NCBI GenBank assembly: GCA_015039315.1 | Contig: WIDE01000029.1 | Span: forward strand, 330,778-394,777 | DNA: 64,000 nucleotides | Reading direction: 5' to 3' | Source: Clavulina sp. PMI_390 | Taxonomy: Eukaryota; Basidiomycota; Agaricomycetes; Cantharellales; Hydnaceae | Shown here: positions 60,020 through 64,000 of the stretch, in pieces | Numbering within the stretch: the stretch's first letter is position 1 | How the letters are laid out: each line of letters begins with the position of its first letter | Position numbers and translations under genes: made by a program | Notes under the pieces: model-generated | What the model was told of the DNA's origin: nothing | The model's database searches: none | What the model saw: only the letters and a program-made list of their open reading frames with translations

Positions 60020-60454
60020 CTTGTCAGGCTATGCGCCTCAGGTTGTCCGCGTACTGTGACGGTGCGCTGAGCAAACAAGCCCATCGTCAGCTTCCCACGC
60101 TCAACTACTCCCCCCAAACTCCCGTGCTGCAGCAACCGCCGCTATCTGCGAATCAGTAAGTACCATTAATGAACTGATTAAGGCCACTCCCTATCATCTC
60201 GCCTTCCCTCGCCCTCAGATTGCTGGGTATTGTGGGCTCAATGGAGAACGAGCACAGAAAACTCAAATGCGAGCGTGATATTCTGCTTGTCTGATTTCGT
60301 AAGAGAAATACGAAGTTTGTGGCAATAGATATATGTAGAAAATTCCATACAATTGGATCACGGGTTCTTATCCGATTGACCGTTACGGAGGTCTACGGTA
60401 GAGATTGGGCTAGCTTCGCTCAATTCAGACGTGGGTTGCATGATAGGTTTGTGT
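60020..60454. other. Array spacer
   Basis: Promoter of member 3 and 3' flank of member 4. Nothing else is supported. Confidence 0.45.
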
Positions 60455-62353
60455 TCATAGATACTTGTAGTGATTGAACCACATCGTGGTTGGATCTGGA
60501 TACGGTACCATGTCAAATGCGTGATGATTGAGGTTTTCTGGAAACTCGTCGAGGAGGAAGGTCCCAGAGTGTATGCAGCTATGCAGCGAAAACCTTCCCA
60601 GGTCTTGTTGTCGTTGCTCGTAATCTTGTCGCTCTTGCTGGCTATCTATCTGAGGTGTTGGTAGATGGATTTGGAAGATGCGCGATCGAGGTTCGAGAGC
60701 TCTCGAAGGCGATGCCGACGAGGATGCCCAAGGGTACAAAGTAGCACGAAAGCTGAGGAGTGGCTCATGCAAGGGGTTCACGATGGATTCTTGGATAGCG
60801 AATATTCCTTGGCGCATTCGATGCGCTTGACCATGCAGGACAAGCTCGCGGACGTTCCAGGGAAGTACCGGCTCCTTCCATGTCTCTGAACCCATTCGCC
60901 ACTCGAGGATCCCACATCTCTCTTCGAGGCGGTCATATGGCTCAAAGCTCCCGATGAGCTGAATAGTATTGGAGTGCTGATGGCCTCGCGAATCGGGACG
61001 GATCCAAACATCGCTGTCAACCGACGTCAGGGTCTGGACACTGGGTAGGCCGTGGGAAGAGGGGTAATGAGGGGGAGGGAGATGTGCAACAGACTGAATA
61101 TCGCGATTGGAGACATTTTCGGAGTGGAGTCTCAGGACGTGGATGTCGGGCTCGTCAATGTTGCCACAAAAAATGAAGGGCATTTTGAGGGCGAAAAAAT
61201 GTACAGGCTTACGTACTCGTAAGTGAATCTATCAGCTAGCAGAAGGGAATGGGGGAAACGCACCATTTCTACTTCATGGATAGGTTCGAGCTCAGATCGT
61301 TTCCAATCCCAGAAGTACATGGATTCGCTATCAAGCATCATGCACACTAGATCGCCGTCCAGCTGGCAGGCAGAGACCTGGCCAACGTCCTCTTCGCTGC
61401 TGGAATGCTCACATTTGGTTACAAACTGGAACTGTGGAGAGGCTTCGGAGAGCCAGGTCAAGGAGATTATCTCTAGATGTGTCGTAATGATTTCCTCGGC
61501 TTCATCTTCGTCTTCCTCCCTTTTGAGGGTTGGATAACCAATAAATCTATATTTTCTCAACCTATGAGAATGGTTCACGCTTACATTTGATTCGTCGTAA
61601 CTCCTGCATATGCTATCAAGCACGTCACAGACTCGGTGCTTGGATCATACTGCACGCAGAGGGAGGAGTTTGACTCCTCAATAAAATCCGTAGCGGTGTG
61701 TTGTGAGTCGATAAATGCGACAGGATCGCAGGGCAAACCACCCGCGCGGTTTGCATTGTTAACATCCCAACACATAAGGCGAACATAGTGATTCTGGATG
61801 ATCTGGACTCCAAGCATCCAGCGACCGCCGGGGAGGAGACGCATAGATGCAGGTGGACTTGGATAGCGGCGTGTAGCCTTTTCATTCTTGAGAGCGAAGC
61901 GAAGGGGTATCACTTGACTCAACGGTTCTGGAGAGGCGATTTGGCCACCGTCTAAATTTTGAGGAGACGACGGAAGCATACGATATAGGCGCGTGGCAAA
62001 TGCGATGAGCTCGTTCAATGAGAGCGTAGATGGTAATGAAAATGGGGCTAATGCAGCTGTTCTTGCTTCTCGCTCGCTGATCTGCCGCCACATGGCTGAT
62101 GAAGTCATGAGATGTTCTCTGACCATCTTACAAATCTAGAAGGATACGGAGTAAAAGATATTTGAGCCTGTTTCCAGACTGCGCAGTGAATTTTGACCCT
62201 GAAGTCTATTGATATCACCCCAAATAGGTGCTGAAAGCCGGGGCTCACCAAACTCAGACGAGTCACGGACGGCACATCAAGCTGGAGAGCAATCAAGTCA
62301 AATATCTCAAATGGAAGAGGAAGAAGCCCTGCCTCGGCTCGTAAGCTGGCCAT
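60455..62353 (-). CDS. F-box/propeller-like protein, subfamily II, member 4
   Basis: ATG at 62353: MASLRAEAGLLPLPFEIFDL, IALQLDVPSVTRLSL as F-box, a longer intron of about 120 nt, then ICKMVREHLMTSSAMWRQIS and EREARTAALAPFSLPSTLSL. Blade: RLLPGGRWMLGVQIIQNHYV, RLMCWDVNNANR, VAFIDSQHTATDFIEESNSS. After the splice: IFIGYPTLKREEDEDEAEEI, ISLTWLSEASPQFQFVTK, CQLDGDLVCMMLDSESMYFW. The last exon has ALKMPFIFCGNIDEPDIHVL, WRMGSETWKEPVLPWNVREL, SCIHSGTFLLDEFPENLNHH and DPTTMWFNHYKYL. Open throughout. It pairs with the next gene, which shares the YPDPTTMWF...HYKYL ending not found in members 1-3. Confidence 0.8.
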
Positions 62354-62801
62354 AGTCTAGCCGGAGAGACGCGGTGTAGGGTGTCACGAGTGCCTTCTCA
62401 CTTTTCTCAGTTTCGGAACCGTGACAGTGCAGACTCAGCCAAGCAGCAGCTGGTGCCGTTCCCACGCCGGACGCCCATCCACCAAAGATACCGGAAACTC
62501 CCTTTGGGAAGCCCTCATCAAGATGTCATTCCCAAATATAATTATCGGGAGTCTTCGTCCAACTTTGTTTCAACTCAGGATCCCACCGTGGGTTGCCAAT
62601 GATCCCAAGATGGAAAAAAAAAAAAAAACTTAGGATAAGTCAATGGAGTAGGCAGGAACTTCCAGCCTGTAGAGCTGAACCCAGAAAATTTGCTCTCCTG
62701 AATAAGGACAAATATTTCTCTTAATTCAAGCCTAGCTGAGAAGTGACAAGTTGACAAAGGGTTTGTTTGAAGGCTAGCATTTATCACCATGGAGTAATCT
62801 G
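62354..62801. other. Array spacer with A15 run
   Basis: Between members 4 and 5. It contains an uninterrupted run of 15 A on the plus strand (62614-62628). It may be a simple slippage tract or the tail of a short retroposed copy; no flanking duplication was identified. Confidence 0.5.
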
Positions 62802-64000
62802 CTACAGATACTTGTAGTGACTGAACCACATCGTGGTCGGATCTGGGTAGGGTAACCTGTCGGATATGTGACGATGGAGATCGTCTGGGAACTCGTCGAG
62901 GAGAAATGTTCCAGAGTACATGCAGACATGCAGCGCAAACACGGGCGGCCCCTGCTCCAGCTCTATCTCATCGTCCTCTTCCAGTTGGCGTTGAGTGGCC
63001 GGTGGTGGAAATTGAATCTGGAAAGTGCGCGTTTGAGGGGTGTATGGACCCAAACTGGATGATAATGGCAGAGACGACCAAGGGTATAGGGTAGTGTCAA
63101 AGGTCAATGGTTTGGGTTGGGAGCCAACGATAGAGATTCGGATAGCGAACAGCCCTAAGGGTGTCCGATACGTCCTACCCTCTTGAAAGAGCTCGTGGAC
63201 GTTCCAGGGAAGCATTGGCTCCTTCCATGCCTCTGTGCCGACTCCCCATTCAAGGATGCCGTACCTATCAACGTTGGCCCGGCCTTCTGAGGGTTCAAAT
63301 GTTCCAACCAGCTGAATGCTACGCCCTCGGTCGTCTTGTTTGGAGTTTTGAGAATCTGGGACGATCCAAGAATCGCTGCCGATAATTTGCAGACCTTGAA
63401 CGCTGGTCATCACGTCACTGGAGGGAGGATAACGAGGGGGAGGGAGCTCTGCAGTCACTAGAACACTATGACGGGCTATCTCTTCAGAATGAAGTCTGAG
63501 AACATGGACGTTTGGCTCGTCTGTGTTTCCACAGAAAAGGTATGGTGCCTTGAAGGCGAAAAAATGAACATGCTGTGAGGGCAATAAACCTCTTGTTAGC
63601 TACGAAACACGGAAAGGAGGACCGAGGTGACTGCACTCACTGTGTCAATTTGATAGATGTGATCGAACCTCTGATATTTTCTCCAGTGCCAAAAGTAAAT
63701 CGACTGGCTGTCAAGCATCACACAAACTATATCCCCGTCCAGTTGGCACCTATCTACTTGTCCTGGATCCTCCTCACTGCTCGCATGCTCGTACATCGTG
63801 ACGAAGCGGAACTGCGGGGCCGTCTCGGAGAGCCAACTTAGGGTGAATATCTCGAGGTATGACGAAGTGATCTCCTCCGCATCCTCATCATCGTCTTCAT
63901 CTCTGGCGTAAATAAAATGATTGGCAAGGACATTTGATATTCGTGTTTGATGCATGCTGCAAACTCACATTTGGACGAAAGTAACGCCAACATATCCTAT
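62802..64000 (-). CDS. F-box/propeller-like protein, subfamily II, member 5 (3' part)
   Basis: The 5' end lies beyond the window. Visible from the right edge: VGVTFVQ, an intron, the acidic exon DEDDDEDAEEITSSYLEIFT, LSWLSETAPQFRFVTMYEHA, CQLDGDIVCVMLDSQSIYFW and HWRKYQRFDHIYQIDTV, then the last exon VHFFAFKAPYLFCGNTDEPN. Further on are GILEWGVGTEAWKEPMLPWN, HVCMYSGTFLLDEFPDDLHR and DPTTMWFSHYKYL, with the stop at 62802-62804. No lesion in the visible part. Sister of member 4 by its ending and by the EFP(E/D)(N/D)L segment. Confidence 0.8.

Noticed and set aside
1..64000. CRISPR arrays, tRNA or rRNA genes, transposase genes
   Set aside because: None seen by eye; a tRNA or repeat search was not possible here, so absence is not proven.

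Overview
This is nuclear DNA of a filamentous fungus, most likely an agaricomycete basidiomycete. Genes are dense and split by many 50-70 nt GT-AG introns, there are no operons, and GC is moderate. The lineage-specific families (expanded F-box proteins, long TPR proteins, a secreted tungstate-binding-like protein) look most like Rhizoctonia/Ceratobasidium (Cantharellales). The genus is inference from family content; no search was run.

Layout. 1-294 (-): the 5' end of a secreted periplasmic-binding-protein-like gene. 1641-5853 (+): a complete, heavily spliced Argonaute. 6033-8166 (-): cytosolic Phe-tRNA synthetase alpha subunit, convergent with Argonaute. 8367-11186 (-): an EF-hand mitochondrial carrier. 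11950-13154 (-): an F-box protein. 13804-25460 (+): two tandem paralogues of about 1,688 residues. Each has an acidic N-terminus, an unannotated module with a His...Asn-Cys pattern, and more than 1,200 residues of TPR-like helices. 26918-30523 (+): a Clg1/Pho80-type cyclin with a 907-nt intron. 30524-35014: a 4.5-kb stretch with no recognisable gene. 35015-39884 (+): a Zn2Cys6 transcription factor. 40327-64000: a same-strand (-) array of eight F-box/propeller-like paralogues in two subfamilies (three, then five), interrupted by one plus-strand VTT-domain membrane protein at 49552-52262. One array member (55944-57759) is a pseudogene with at least four lesions.

How the genes fit together. The housekeeping genes (Phe-tRNA synthetase, carrier, cyclin, transcription factor, VTT protein) are single copies with independent roles. 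The unusual content is the recently duplicated giant TPR pair, whose N-terminal module I suggest is a permuted papain-fold (LRAT/NlpC-P60-like) domain, and the F-box array undergoing birth and death. Both resemble lineage-specific, rapidly evolving sensor or adaptor families. Splicing is also notable: Argonaute needs two GC-AG introns and a 4-nt microexon, and one TPR copy has a GC donor exactly where its sister has GT.

Exon boundaries were inferred by eye from reading frames, splice consensus, paralogue comparison and family knowledge. Boundaries in genes without a paralogue in the window are less certain.
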